Positions 25,398-35,227 of a stretch of 50,402 nucleotides of DNA are shown piece after piece. Within the stretch, counting starts at the first letter, position 1. Every line of letters begins with the position of its first letter. Where the stretch lies: positions 1-50,402 of the forward strand of contig DATCRI010000065.1 of assembly GCA_036569045.1 (NCBI GenBank), read 5' to 3'. A program made the position numbers and the translations under genes. The notes below the pieces were generated by a model. It had not been told where the DNA came from. It did not search any database and saw nothing but the letters and a program-made list of their open reading frames with translations. Origin of the DNA: Chthoniobacterales bacterium (GTDB lineage: Bacteria; Verrucomicrobiota; Verrucomicrobiia; Chthoniobacterales; JAATET01).

Positions 25398-26645
25398 ATG
25401 GCTACGACGTTCGAGCAACCCGACACCCTGGCGCGAAGTTTGAATGGCCTCCACTCCGCTCAGGAGGGCGGCGAGCTTCTGGGGGAAACGCTTACGTTGA
25501 ACATGGGGCCGTCGCACCCGTCCACGCACGGGGTGCTGCGGATCATTCTCGAACTCGACGGCGAGCTCATCACCAAGGCGGATGCGGACATCGGTTATCT
25601 GCACCGCGGCGACGAAAAGATCGCGGAAAACATGCAATACAACCAGTTCGTGCCCTACACGGACCGGCTGGATTACCTCGCGCCTCTGGCGAACAACGTC
25701 GCCTACGCCCTGGCCGTGGAGAAGCTCATGGGCTGGGAGCTGCCCGCGCGCGGCAAGGCGATCCGCGTGATCTGCTGCGAACTCGCCCGCATTTCCGCGC
25801 ACCTGCTTGGCCTGGGAGCCTTCGCAATGGATGTCGGCGCCGTGACGATGTTTCTGTGGACCTTCACGGAGCGTGAGAAGATCTACAACTTGATCGAGTT
25901 GCTCACCGGGGCGCGCTTCACGACGAGTTACACCCGCGTGGGCGGGCAGACGCGCGACCTGCCGCCGACCTTCATCCCGGCGTTGAAGGATTTCATCACG
26001 AGCTTCCGCAAAGTGCACAAGGACCTCGACGCGATGCTCACCCGCAATCGGATCTTCATCGATCGCACGAAGGACATCGGCGTGATCTCGAAGGAAGACG
26101 CCATCGCCTACGGAATTTCGGGCCCGAATCTTCGCGGCAGCGGCGTCGAGCACGATCTGCGGCGCAAGCAGCCGTATCTCGATTACGAGAAATACGATTT
26201 CGAGATTCCCGTTGGCACGGTGGGCGATTGCTTCGACCGCTACCTCGTCCGCATGGAGGAGATGAAGCAGAGCTGCCGAATTCTCGAACAGGTCATCGAT
26301 TCTCTCCCGGGCGGTCCGATCAATATTCACGATCCGAAGAGCACGCTTCCGCAGAAGGAAGCCGTGCTGACGAAAATGGAGGAACTCATCCACCATTTCA
26401 TCGTCGCGACCGAGGGAATCGAGGCCCCGGCGGGCGAAATTTACTTCGGCGCGGAAAACCCGAAGGGCGAACTCGGCTTTTACATCTACAGTCTCGGCGG
26501 CGGCGTGCCGTATCGGCTGAAAATCCGCGCCCCGTCCTTCGTGAATCTGAGCATTTGCGCGAAGCTGATGCCCGGCCACTTCGTCAGCGACGTGGTGAGC
26601 ATCCTCGGCAGCATCGATTTCGTCATGGGCGAGTGTGACCGGTAG
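25398..26645 (+). CDS. nuoD: NADH-quinone oxidoreductase subunit D
   Basis: The 49-kDa-type subunit of respiratory complex I that helps form the quinone site on the cytoplasmic arm. The 415-residue protein shows LTLNMGPSHPSTHGVLRI, DIGYLHRGDEKIAENM, the Tyr in QYNQFVPYTDRLDYLAP, ICCELARISAHLLG and the C-terminal SVVSILGSIDFVMGECDR-like end (here DVVSILGSIDFVMGECDR). There is no fusion to NuoC. nuoA-C are not upstream (a divergent ndh is there instead) and nuoE follows only after a 639-base interval containing two minus-strand genes. It is therefore part of a broken-up nuo cluster. Confidence 0.95.
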   Translation: MATTFEQPDTLARSLNGLHSAQEGGELLGETLTLNMGPSHPSTHGVLRIILELDGELITKADADIGYLHRGDEKIAENMQYNQFVPYTDRLDYLAPLANNVAYALAVEKLMGWELPARGKAIRVICCELARISAHLLGLGAFAMDVGAVTMFLWTFTEREKIYNLIELLTGARFTTSYTRVGGQTRDLPPTFIPALKDFITSFRKVHKDLDAMLTRNRIFIDRTKDIGVISKEDAIAYGISGPNLRGSGVEHDLRRKQPYLDYEKYDFEIPVGTVGDCFDRYLVRMEEMKQSCRILEQVIDSLPGGPINIHDPKSTLPQKEAVLTKMEELIHHFIVATEGIEAPAGEIYFGAENPKGELGFYIYSLGGGVPYRLKIRAPSFVNLSICAKLMPGHFVSDVVSILGSIDFVMGECDR

Positions 26646-26657
26646 CGCGGCCCCGAC

Positions 26658-26858
26658 TCATCGCCCAACCTGCAAAAAATACGCGCCGACGGTGGCGGCG
26701 ACGGCCCCAAGGCCGACCGTGATGGCGCGGCTGATGCGCTGGAGGGCGATTTCCCGGCGGTGCGGGGCGACGTGGGCCATCGAGCATTCGTAGCGATCCA
26801 TGAAGAGCTCGATCGAAGGATCCAGCGCGGCGCGGCGGTTGGCGGAAGAAGCGTTCAT
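26658..26858 (-). CDS. Small membrane protein of unknown function
   Basis: A 66-residue protein with a charged N-terminal half and one hydrophobic segment close to the end (ITVGLGAVAATVGAYFLQV), which would make it tail-anchored or single-pass. It lies between nuoD and nuoE on the opposite strand, its stop 12 bases from the nuoD stop. I do not recognise the family. Coding is supported mainly by the well-shaped C-terminal membrane segment and by its position in an otherwise empty interval. Confidence 0.5.
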   Translation of the reverse strand: MNASSANRRAALDPSIELFMDRYECSMAHVAPHRREIALQRISRAITVGLGAVAATVGAYFLQVGR

Positions 26859-26888
26859 CGGATGGAAAAGGTGATGGATTGTCTGATT

Positions 26889-27041
26889 CTAGTAGGTGGT
26901 CGTCTGGGAAACCGTGGCGCTGGCCGCGGGAGTCACTGTGGTCGAAGAATGCGTCGTCGTCTCCGGTTCATCGCGATGCACAGTGACGCACCCGGTGAGA
27001 GTGAGAAGAGCGGCGGCGAACAGGGAGGACAGCAGTTTCAT
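26889..27041 (-). CDS. Small lipoprotein
   Basis: A 50-residue secreted lipoprotein. The signal MKLLSSLFAAALLTLTGC ends in a clear lipobox (LTGC, Cys18). The mature part is only ~33 residues, rich in Thr, Ser and Ala, with no recognisable domain. A good ribosome-binding sequence (AGGGA) sits just upstream of the ATG. It is upstream of, and in the same direction as, the small membrane protein gene (30 bases), so the two may form a tiny unit. The function is unknown; similar short lipoproteins are often envelope spacers. Confidence 0.65.
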   Translation of the reverse strand: MKLLSSLFAAALLTLTGCVTVHRDEPETTTHSSTTVTPAASATVSQTTTY

Positions 27042-27157
27042 GGTTCCCTGAATCCGCAGTCCCTGTGCCAGAGGGGCATTGCCGAGACGGAAGTGCTTGT
27101 CGGGAAGAGGGATGCGGGATTTGGTCGACGACGGGGAGAGATCCCCAATGGGAGCGA

Positions 27158-27188
27158 ATTGCATGATCATCGCGATCAGTGATTGCAT
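27158..27188. promoter_or_regulatory. Repeat-rich site upstream of nuoE
   Basis: Two direct copies of ATTGCAT flank an inverted repeat (TGATC, five bases, GATCA). The site is about 97 bases upstream of nuoE and on the 5' side of the divergent lipoprotein gene. It looks like a possible regulator-binding site for the nuoEF unit. No regulator can be named from it. Confidence 0.3.
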
Positions 27189-27284
27189 TTTGCCCGGGTG
27201 GAGAAGGACGCAGGGCACGTTCGGCGGCGCGGAGGAATTTGAGCATCGACGCGCGCGAGAATTTCTGGCCACTCTTCGGGCCGG

Positions 27285-27824
27285 ATGATGACGAGCGACG
27301 TGACCCCTCCGCAAGCCGACGCCATTCCCGCCGAACTGCTGGCGGAAATCGAAGAAAGCATCACGCATTACCCGGTCTCCAAGCGCAGCGCCTCGCTGCC
27401 GCTGCTGCACCTTTGGCAGAATCATTTTGGCTACATCGACGACTCCGGTATCGAATGGATCGCCGCAAAACTCGAGCTCACGCCGGTCAACATCTACGAG
27501 CTCGTCACGTTCTACCCGTGGTTCCGCCGCGAGGCCGCCGGGAAAACGGTCATCCGCGTCTGCCGCACGCTGGCCTGCGCGATGGCGGGCGCCTACGGCA
27601 TCCGCGAAAAATTCTGCCAGGCGACCGGAGTGGACGTCGACCACGAGTCGCATGGCTTCGGGCATGCTCCGCCGACGAGTTCGGACGGAAAATTCAGCGT
27701 CGAATTCGTCGAGTGCCTTGCGAGTTGCGGCACGGCGCCGGTGGCGTTGATCAATGACGACCTCGTCGAGAACATCACCCCCGAGGACGTGCCCAACATC
27801 GTCAAGGAATACGACGTCAACTGA
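27285..27824 (+). CDS. nuoE: NADH-quinone oxidoreductase subunit E
   Basis: The 24-kDa-type subunit of complex I, carrying the N1a [2Fe-2S] cluster in the NADH-oxidising module. The 179-residue protein has the four cluster cysteines Cys93, Cys98 (CRTLAC), Cys144 and Cys148 (CLASC), after the family runs LPLLHLWQNHFGYI and PVNIYELVTFYPWF. The start is the first of two tandem ATG codons; 27288 is equally possible. nuoF follows after 6 bases, as usual for this pair. Confidence 0.95.
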   Translation: MMTSDVTPPQADAIPAELLAEIEESITHYPVSKRSASLPLLHLWQNHFGYIDDSGIEWIAAKLELTPVNIYELVTFYPWFRREAAGKTVIRVCRTLACAMAGAYGIREKFCQATGVDVDHESHGFGHAPPTSSDGKFSVEFVECLASCGTAPVALINDDLVENITPEDVPNIVKEYDVN

Positions 27825-27830
27825 CCTGTC

Positions 27831-29177
27831 ATGGTTTCGCTCATCCCCCAGCCTCATCCCCGCGAACGGCGCATCATTTTCGAGAACATCAGCCGGCCCG
27901 GCTGGTCGAACGACATCGATACCTACGTGGCCCACGGCGGCTACGAGCAGCTCAGGAAGGCGCTCGGCATGCAGCCGTCGGAGATCGTCGACGCGGTGAA
28001 GGCGGCGAACCTGCGCGGACGCGGCGGTGCGGGATTTCCCTGTGGCGTGAAGTGGAGCTTCATCAAGCGCGACGACGGCAAGCCGCATTACATCACGGTC
28101 AACGGCGACGAATCCGAGCCCGGCACGTTCAAGGATCGCTACATCCTTCACAACGATCCGCACCAGCTCATCGAAGGTGTGCTGATCGCGGCGTGGGCGC
28201 TCAACGTCAATCTCGCCTACATCTACATCCGCTGCGAATTCCCGCATGCGGCGAAGATCGTCTGGAATGCGATCAAGGAGGCGAAGGCGAGGGGGCTCGT
28301 CGGAAAAAACATCTGCGGCAGCGGGTTCGACTGCGACATCTATGTCCACCAGGGCGCGGCGGCCTACATCTGCGGCGAGGAGACCAGCCTCATCGAATCG
28401 CTCGAGGGCAAGCGCCCGTATCCGCGCATCAAGCCCCCGTATTTCCCCGCGGTGCTCGGCCTCTACATGTCGCCGACCATCGTGAACAACGTCGAGACGC
28501 TCTGCCACGTCGTCCACATCCTCCGTCTCGGGGCCGAGGAATACGCGAAGATGGGCACGCCGGGCGACGGTGGCACGCGCACGATGTGCGTGAGCGGCGA
28601 CGTGATGCGGCCCGGCTATTACGAGCTGCCCGCCGGCGCGGTGACGCTTGGCGAACTCATTCACGACATCTGCGGCGGCCTGAAGCCCGGCCGGAAGTTG
28701 AAGGCCGTCATTCCCGGCGGCAGTTCGGCGAAGGTCATGCGCGCGGGCGAGGTCTACAAGATCAAGGTGAAGGCCCAGGACGGCACCATGATCGACAAGG
28801 AAGTCGCCATGGAGGACGTCGTGATGGATGCCGCCAGTCTTGCGGCCGTTGGCACGATGGTGGGCAGCGGCGGCGTGATGGTGATGGACGACAGCCGCGA
28901 CATGGTCTGGGCGCTCAATAATCTCAACCAATTCTACGCCCACGAGAGCTGCGGCCAATGCACGCCCTGCCGGGAGGGCAGCCTGTGGATGTCGAAGATG
29001 ACCACGCGCATGATGGCTGGCGGCGGCAGCGCGAACGATCCCGCCACGCTCAAGAATGTCGCCGACAACATCGCGGGCCGCACGGTTTGCGCCTTTGGCG
29101 AAGCGTGCTCCTGGCCGACGCAGAGTTTCCTCGCCAAGTTTCCCGAGGAATTCGCCGCGCGAAGCGCGAATGGATAG
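27831..29177 (+). CDS. nuoF: NADH-quinone oxidoreductase subunit F
   Basis: The NADH-binding, FMN-containing 51-kDa-type subunit of complex I. The 448-residue protein shows LRGRGGAGFPCGVKWSFI (NADH site), NGDESEPGTFKDRYI (FMN site), YICGEETSLIESLEGKR, and the [4Fe-4S] N3 ligands Cys374, Cys377 and Cys380 (SCGQCTPC) with Cys420 (VCAFGEAC). It accepts electrons from NADH and passes them to the cluster chain. nuoG does not follow; the next gene is gpmI after about 200 bases, so the rest of the complex is encoded elsewhere. Confidence 0.96.
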   Translation: MVSLIPQPHPRERRIIFENISRPGWSNDIDTYVAHGGYEQLRKALGMQPSEIVDAVKAANLRGRGGAGFPCGVKWSFIKRDDGKPHYITVNGDESEPGTFKDRYILHNDPHQLIEGVLIAAWALNVNLAYIYIRCEFPHAAKIVWNAIKEAKARGLVGKNICGSGFDCDIYVHQGAAAYICGEETSLIESLEGKRPYPRIKPPYFPAVLGLYMSPTIVNNVETLCHVVHILRLGAEEYAKMGTPGDGGTRTMCVSGDVMRPGYYELPAGAVTLGELIHDICGGLKPGRKLKAVIPGGSSAKVMRAGEVYKIKVKAQDGTMIDKEVAMEDVVMDAASLAAVGTMVGSGGVMVMDDSRDMVWALNNLNQFYAHESCGQCTPCREGSLWMSKMTTRMMAGGGSANDPATLKNVADNIAGRTVCAFGEACSWPTQSFLAKFPEEFAARSANG

Positions 29178-29219
29178 AAGATAGAAGGGACCCACCCTTG
29201 AGCGGGGCGGAAGGCCAGC

Positions 29220-29262
29220 TTGCCGCCGTTGCCGGTGGCAAATGAGGCACGACTGTTTTTTT
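29220..29262 (+). terminator. Terminator-like hairpin and T-run after nuoF
   Basis: TTGCCGCC and GGTGGCAA arms (one G-T pair) with a 6-base loop are followed 14 bases later by seven T residues (29256-29262). A second hairpin (GGTCGC / GCGACC, 29265-29280) follows at once. The distance between stem and T-run is longer than in a classic terminator, so this is tentative. Confidence 0.35.
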
Positions 29263-29376
29263 GAGGTCGCGGTGGCGACCAATTTGTGCCGGTCGCTCGA
29301 GAAATTTTGCGGAAAACGCGTCCGGGGCAGTTCCCGGGTTTGACCCGCGTCGCGCGCTCGGGAATGATGCCGAGCC

Positions 29377-30954
<1,578 letters not shown>

Positions 30955-30976
30955 AGGCGGTAGCCGGTTGCGCCTC

Positions 30977-30999
30977 GTGTCACCGGTTCGCGGTGACAC
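30977..30999 (+). terminator. Strong hairpin after gpmI
   Basis: A perfect 9-bp stem (GTGTCACCG / CGGTGACAC) with a 5-base loop begins 22 bases after the gpmI stop. No T tract follows, so it is either a poor intrinsic terminator or an mRNA-stabilising structure. Confidence 0.4.
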
Positions 31000-31144
31000 G
31001 TTGGGCGCGAACGTGGGGGTTTCTGGCTATCAACGGATGACGAATCTCGGGTCGGCACGGTGAGTGCTGGGTGCTGGCCCACCTTTTCAAGACGTTGAAA
31101 CCCCCTTGCCATTTCGCTGCGGCTGCCGGACGGCCTTTCTCCCG

Positions 31145-34100
31145 ATGAAATCCCGACCCTGGAAATATGGGGTCGCGCTCGTCGTAGCCGGTCTCGTCGC
31201 CCTTGTCGTTTTGTTGTGGGGTCGCGCCGAAACGGGGGCATCTTCCCCGAAAGATCCGACTTCCGTTGCCGTCGCTCGGGCGTCCGCGGCGCCGGCTCCC
31301 GTCCCAGCCAGGGCGGTTGCGGGCGCGACACCGCCACCCGGTGCGCCTGCGGCTCCGGCGGCGCCTGCCGTCACGCCGGAGGGGCGCCTCGTTCTGGAGG
31401 ATGGCGGACAGGAGCGTTCGTTCACGATTGCGCGGGATGAATTCGTGCGGCGCAGTCCCGAGGGGATCGAGCAGAGTGTTTCCGTGCCGCCGGTCGCGGA
31501 TTTGCGGGGTTTGCACGATCAATGGACGCAGCTTTCCGCGAAGCAGGACGGCGAACTTTTTCTCGTCGCCTACGAAGATGGCGTCGCGCGCAGCCTGACG
31601 ACGCGGCGACTGATCCTGCCGCAGATCCGAGTGGAACTCGAGGAGGGCGTGGGCCTTGCGGCGGCGATCCCGAATGCCGTGCAGGTGGAATTCCCCGAAT
31701 ACGCACCCGGCTTCGCCGTCGTGAAGCTGCGGGATTCCTTTGCGGCCCTTGATGCGTTGAGCACGGTGCGTGCGACGAATGGCGTGCGCCGGGCGGATGT
31801 CCTTCTCGCGAAGCAGCAGACGCGCCGCGCGCTGCCGAACGACCCGCTCATCGGCAGCCAGTGGCACTTGAAAAATACCGGCCAGAGCGGCGGCGCCGCG
31901 GGCATCGATGTGAATGTCGAGCCGGTCTGGAACTACGGCGGCACGGGATACCGCGGGGCCGGTGTCGTGGTGGGCGTCGTGGACGGTGGCCTGCAAACGG
32001 CCCATCCCGATCTTGCGGCCAACGTCCTTACGGATATCGACCATGATTGGAACGACTCGACGCCCGACGACCCGAATCCCCCGACCGGGGACGGGGTGGA
32101 CGGAGACAATCACGGCACTTGCTGCGCGGGCAACGTGGCCTCCGTGGGCAATAATTCCCTCGGCGTGTCGGGAACGGCACCCGAGGCGAAGGTGGTCGGG
32201 TTGCGCCTGATTGCGGGCTCCTCGAGCGACTCCGACGAGGCCGAGGCCATGGCCTGGCGCAACGACGTCATCGCCATCAAGTCGAACAGCTGGGGACCCG
32301 ACGACGACGGCGCAACGCTCGAGGCCCCAGGCTCGCTCATGAAGGCGGCGTTGAAAACAGCCACGACAAGCGGCCGGGGCGGCCTTGGGAGCATCTTCCT
32401 GTGGGCCGGCGGAAACGGCCTCGATGTCGGCGATAATTCCAACTACGACGGCTACGCCAACTCCATTTACACGATCGCGATCGGCGCTTTCTCGAACCGG
32501 TCGACCCAGGCTTACTACAGCGAATCCGGGGCGAATCTCGTCGTCGTGTCACCGTCCGGCGGAGATTCCAGCGCCGGCGAGTTGGACATCACGACGGTCG
32601 ATCGCACCGGGTCGGATGGCTACAACAACTCGTCCATCACGAGCGACTTGTCGGACCGAAACTACACGAAGACTTTCAACGGCACGTCCTCGGCGACGCC
32701 GACCGCCGCGGGCGTGGTCGCCCTGCTCCTGCAACGCAATCCAAATCTCGGCTGGCGCGACGTGCAGGAGATCCTCATGAAGTCCGCGCGGAAGGTGAAT
32801 CCCTCCGACACGGACTGGACAACGAACTCCGCCGGTTTCCATTTCAATCACAAGTTCGGCGCGGGGCTCATCGATGCGAATGCCGCCGTCGCGCTGGCCG
32901 CGACGTGGACAAATCTCGCGGCGCAGATTTCCGCCGTTTCCACGCAGTCCGGCCTCAGTGTCGCGATTCCGAACAACAACTCCACCGGCATCACCCGCAA
33001 CTTCGATCTCAATGCGAGCAACCTGCGTGTCGAGCACGTCACTGTGCGCGTGACGATCAACCACACCGCGCGCGGCAACCTCGCGATCACGCTCACGTCG
33101 CCATCCGGCGTGGCCAGTCGCCTCGCCGAGGTGCACAGCGACACGGGCGACAATTATTCCGACTGGACGTTCATGACCGTTCACGATTGGGGCGAGAATT
33201 CGGCGGGCACGTGGACGCTGAAAATCGCCGACCTCAGCAGCATCGGAAATTCCACGGGCGGCACGCTCACGGCCGCGGAGCTCACCGTCTTCGGCACGGC
33301 GGCCGCGGCCGCGAACAAGGCGCCGGTCGTTCAGCTGACTTCGCCGCAGGACCAGAGTTCGTTCAGCATCGGTGCGCCGATCGCGCTCGCCGCGACCGCG
33401 ACCGACCTCACGGCCGAGGGCTCCACCGGCGTGGTGACCAAGGTCGAATTTCTCTCCGGCAGCACGGTCATTGGGACCGACACGACTGCGCCCTATACCT
33501 CCTCGTGGACGCCGTCCGCGGCTGGCAGTTACACGCTCAGCGCCCGCGCCGTGGACAGCGAAGGCGCGACCGGCACTTCGGCGACCGTTGCGATCACGGT
33601 CGCGAATCTGCCGCCGAGCGTCACCGCGGGATCGATCTCGCCCGCTTCCCAGGCATTCAGCGACCAGACGCTCGAGCTGACCGGCGTCACTGCGAGCGAT
33701 CCCGAGGGCGCCTCCGTTTCGCTGACCTGCCAGTGGCAGTCGAGCACCGACGGCGTGACCTTCACCGACGCCTCTGGCTCCACGGCGGCTACGCTGCCCG
33801 CCGCCGCGGCAAATGCCGGCAAGGTCTGGCGTTGCGTCATCACGCCAGGCGACGGCGTGAACACCGGCGCCGCGTTTCTCACCGGCGCCGTGATGGTGCT
33901 CACGCGGCCGGAGACGAATGCGTCGATCGGCGATGCGTATACCTACGAGAGCGATCTTGTCCTGCGCGGCACCGCGACCACTTTCACGCGCGCGGCCATC
34001 ATCAACGAATTCAGCCAGGGCCCCAGTGGCGGCACCGCGGAGTGGGTGGAGATCCTCGTGCTGCGGGCGGGCAGTCTGCGTAACTGGAAGTTCGACGACG

Positions 34101-35143
34101 CCACCGCGAACGCGTCGGTCGTGACCTTTGCCAACAGTGCCGTGTGGGACAACATTCCGGCCGGCACGCGCATTGTGATCTACAACGGCGCGTCGAAAGA
34201 TCCGTTGTTGCCTGCCGACGATGCCGACGTCGCCGACGGACGGCTCGTGCTGGCGTCGAACAACACGACTTACTTCACCGGCAGCTGGCCATCGCTCTCC
34301 AACAACGGGGACGCCCTCGTGCTGAAGGACGCGACGACTGCCGTGATGCACCAGATCGGCTACGGCAGCAACGCGACGGTCACGCCGAATATCGGCTCCG
34401 TCGGCGGCGGCTCGGCGGCATCTTTCACGGGCGATACCGAGGACGCCGCGGCCACCACGGCGGGATGGCGCGTGAATTCCGCGACGACTGCCGGCAGCAC
34501 CACGGTGGTCGGTGTGACCCCCGGAGCCGGCAACACCACCGCCAATGCCACTTTCGCTGCGAATCTCGCATCGGGCTATTTCAGTCAGCCCGCGCTCTTC
34601 CGCCTCGGCGCCGCCAGCCAGACTCCGGCCGGGCTTTCGATCGATGCAAACACCGGTGTCCTCGGCGGCACGATTCCGAATGCTCCCGGTAACTACGCCA
34701 TCGTCGTCGAGCGCTACAATGGGCTGAACGAAGTCGTCTCGCTGAGTTACACGCTCACGATTCTCGAGCCCGGCGTCACGCCGACCCCGACCCCGTCGCC
34801 CACGCCCGATCCTTCGGCGACGCCAACTCCCTCGCCGACGCCCGAGCCGACAGCGACTCCGTCGAAGGATGAGCCGCCGGCCATCCGAGTTTTCAGGAAG
34901 AAAGTCGTGTCGGAGGGGACGGCCATCGTGATCCGCGGTCGCGCGGAGGGCTCCGGGACGGTGAAACTCACCGCGAAAAACGGCCGCGTGAAGCAAACCC
35001 TCAGCGTGGAGACCGGCAGGACGTGGTCCCTCCGGATCAGGCTCCATGTCGGACGAAACACGATCATCCTCCGCAGCATCGACTCGCAGGGAGTTTCCGC
35101 GAAGCCGGTGCGCGTGCGGGTGAGCGTTCCGCCGGCCGGCTGA
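31145..35143 (+). CDS. Large secreted kexin-like subtilase with P domain, Ig-like domains and lamin-tail domain
   Basis: A 1332-residue exported protease. An N-terminal hydrophobic segment (YGVALVVAGLVALVVLLW) is signal or anchor, followed by an Ala/Pro-rich region and a propeptide-like part (~60-230). The S8 domain has Asp280 (GVVDGGLQTAHPDL), His323 (GDNHGTCCAG), oxyanion Asn424 (AGGNG) and Ser515 (FNGTSSATP), in the kexin style. A proprotein-convertase P domain follows (~596-719). Then come Ig-like domains (~722-930), a lamin-tail-like domain (~949-1079), another putative Ig unit, a Thr/Pro linker (1212-1239) and a C-terminal module of ~90 residues. The ATG at 31145 is chosen because upstream codons lack a signal. 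It stands alone. Confidence 0.9.
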   Translation: MKSRPWKYGVALVVAGLVALVVLLWGRAETGASSPKDPTSVAVARASAAPAPVPARAVAGATPPPGAPAAPAAPAVTPEGRLVLEDGGQERSFTIARDEFVRRSPEGIEQSVSVPPVADLRGLHDQWTQLSAKQDGELFLVAYEDGVARSLTTRRLILPQIRVELEEGVGLAAAIPNAVQVEFPEYAPGFAVVKLRDSFAALDALSTVRATNGVRRADVLLAKQQTRRALPNDPLIGSQWHLKNTGQSGGAAGIDVNVEPVWNYGGTGYRGAGVVVGVVDGGLQTAHPDLAANVLTDIDHDWNDSTPDDPNPPTGDGVDGDNHGTCCAGNVASVGNNSLGVSGTAPEAKVVGLRLIAGSSSDSDEAEAMAWRNDVIAIKSNSWGPDDDGATLEAPGSLMKAALKTATTSGRGGLGSIFLWAGGNGLDVGDNSNYDGYANSIYTIAIGAFSNRSTQAYYSESGANLVVVSPSGGDSSAGELDITTVDRTGSDGYNNSSITSDLSDRNYTKTFNGTSSATPTAAGVVALLLQRNPNLGWRDVQEILMKSARKVNPSDTDWTTNSAGFHFNHKFGAGLIDANAAVALAATWTNLAAQISAVSTQSGLSVAIPNNNSTGITRNFDLNASNLRVEHVTVRVTINHTARGNLAITLTSPSGVASRLAEVHSDTGDNYSDWTFMTVHDWGENSAGTWTLKIADLSSIGNSTGGTLTAAELTVFGTAAAAANKAPVVQLTSPQDQSSFSIGAPIALAATATDLTAEGSTGVVTKVEFLSGSTVIGTDTTAPYTSSWTPSAAGSYTLSARAVDSEGATGTSATVAITVANLPPSVTAGSISPASQAFSDQTLELTGVTASDPEGASVSLTCQWQSSTDGVTFTDASGSTAATLPAAAANAGKVWRCVITPGDGVNTGAAFLTGAVMVLTRPETNASIGDAYTYESDLVLRGTATTFTRAAIINEFSQGPSGGTAEWVEILVLRAGSLRNWKFDDATANASVVTFANSAVWDNIPAGTRIVIYNGASKDPLLPADDADVADGRLVLASNNTTYFTGSWPSLSNNGDALVLKDATTAVMHQIGYGSNATVTPNIGSVGGGSAASFTGDTEDAAATTAGWRVNSATTAGSTTVVGVTPGAGNTTANATFAANLASGYFSQPALFRLGAASQTPAGLSIDANTGVLGGTIPNAPGNYAIVVERYNGLNEVVSLSYTLTILEPGVTPTPTPSPTPDPSATPTPSPTPEPTATPSKDEPPAIRVFRKKVVSEGTAIVIRGRAEGSGTVKLTAKNGRVKQTLSVETGRTWSLRIRLHVGRNTIILRSIDSQGVSAKPVRVRVSVPPAG
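34778..34861 (+). repeat. Thr/Pro/Ser linker repeat within the subtilase gene
   Basis: Twenty-eight codons encode a TPTPSPTP-type low-complexity linker just before the C-terminal module of the protease. The same kind of linker precedes the C-terminal module of the metzincin-type protease encoded at 41.0-42.8 kb. Such linkers act as flexible spacers in secreted proteins. Confidence 0.85.
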
Positions 35144-35227
35144 GGCGCGTCGCGACAAGGGGCGCACCGAATCGACTTTTCCATTGAGGAAGGCCCGGCT
35201 CGCGGCGCATGGTATCTCTCTTTGACT

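Noticed and set aside
27079-27288. A 69-codon plus-strand frame ending at the nuoE start
   Set aside because: Its stop overlaps the nuoE start, which could suggest coupling, but composition is not protein-like and it covers the repeat-rich site upstream of nuoE.
32549-35167. An 872-codon open frame on the minus strand opposite the large subtilase gene
   Set aside because: It is fully antisense to a gene with a clear catalytic triad and domain order, and its protein is Arg/Gly-rich without any motif. Long antisense frames are expected in such GC-rich DNA.
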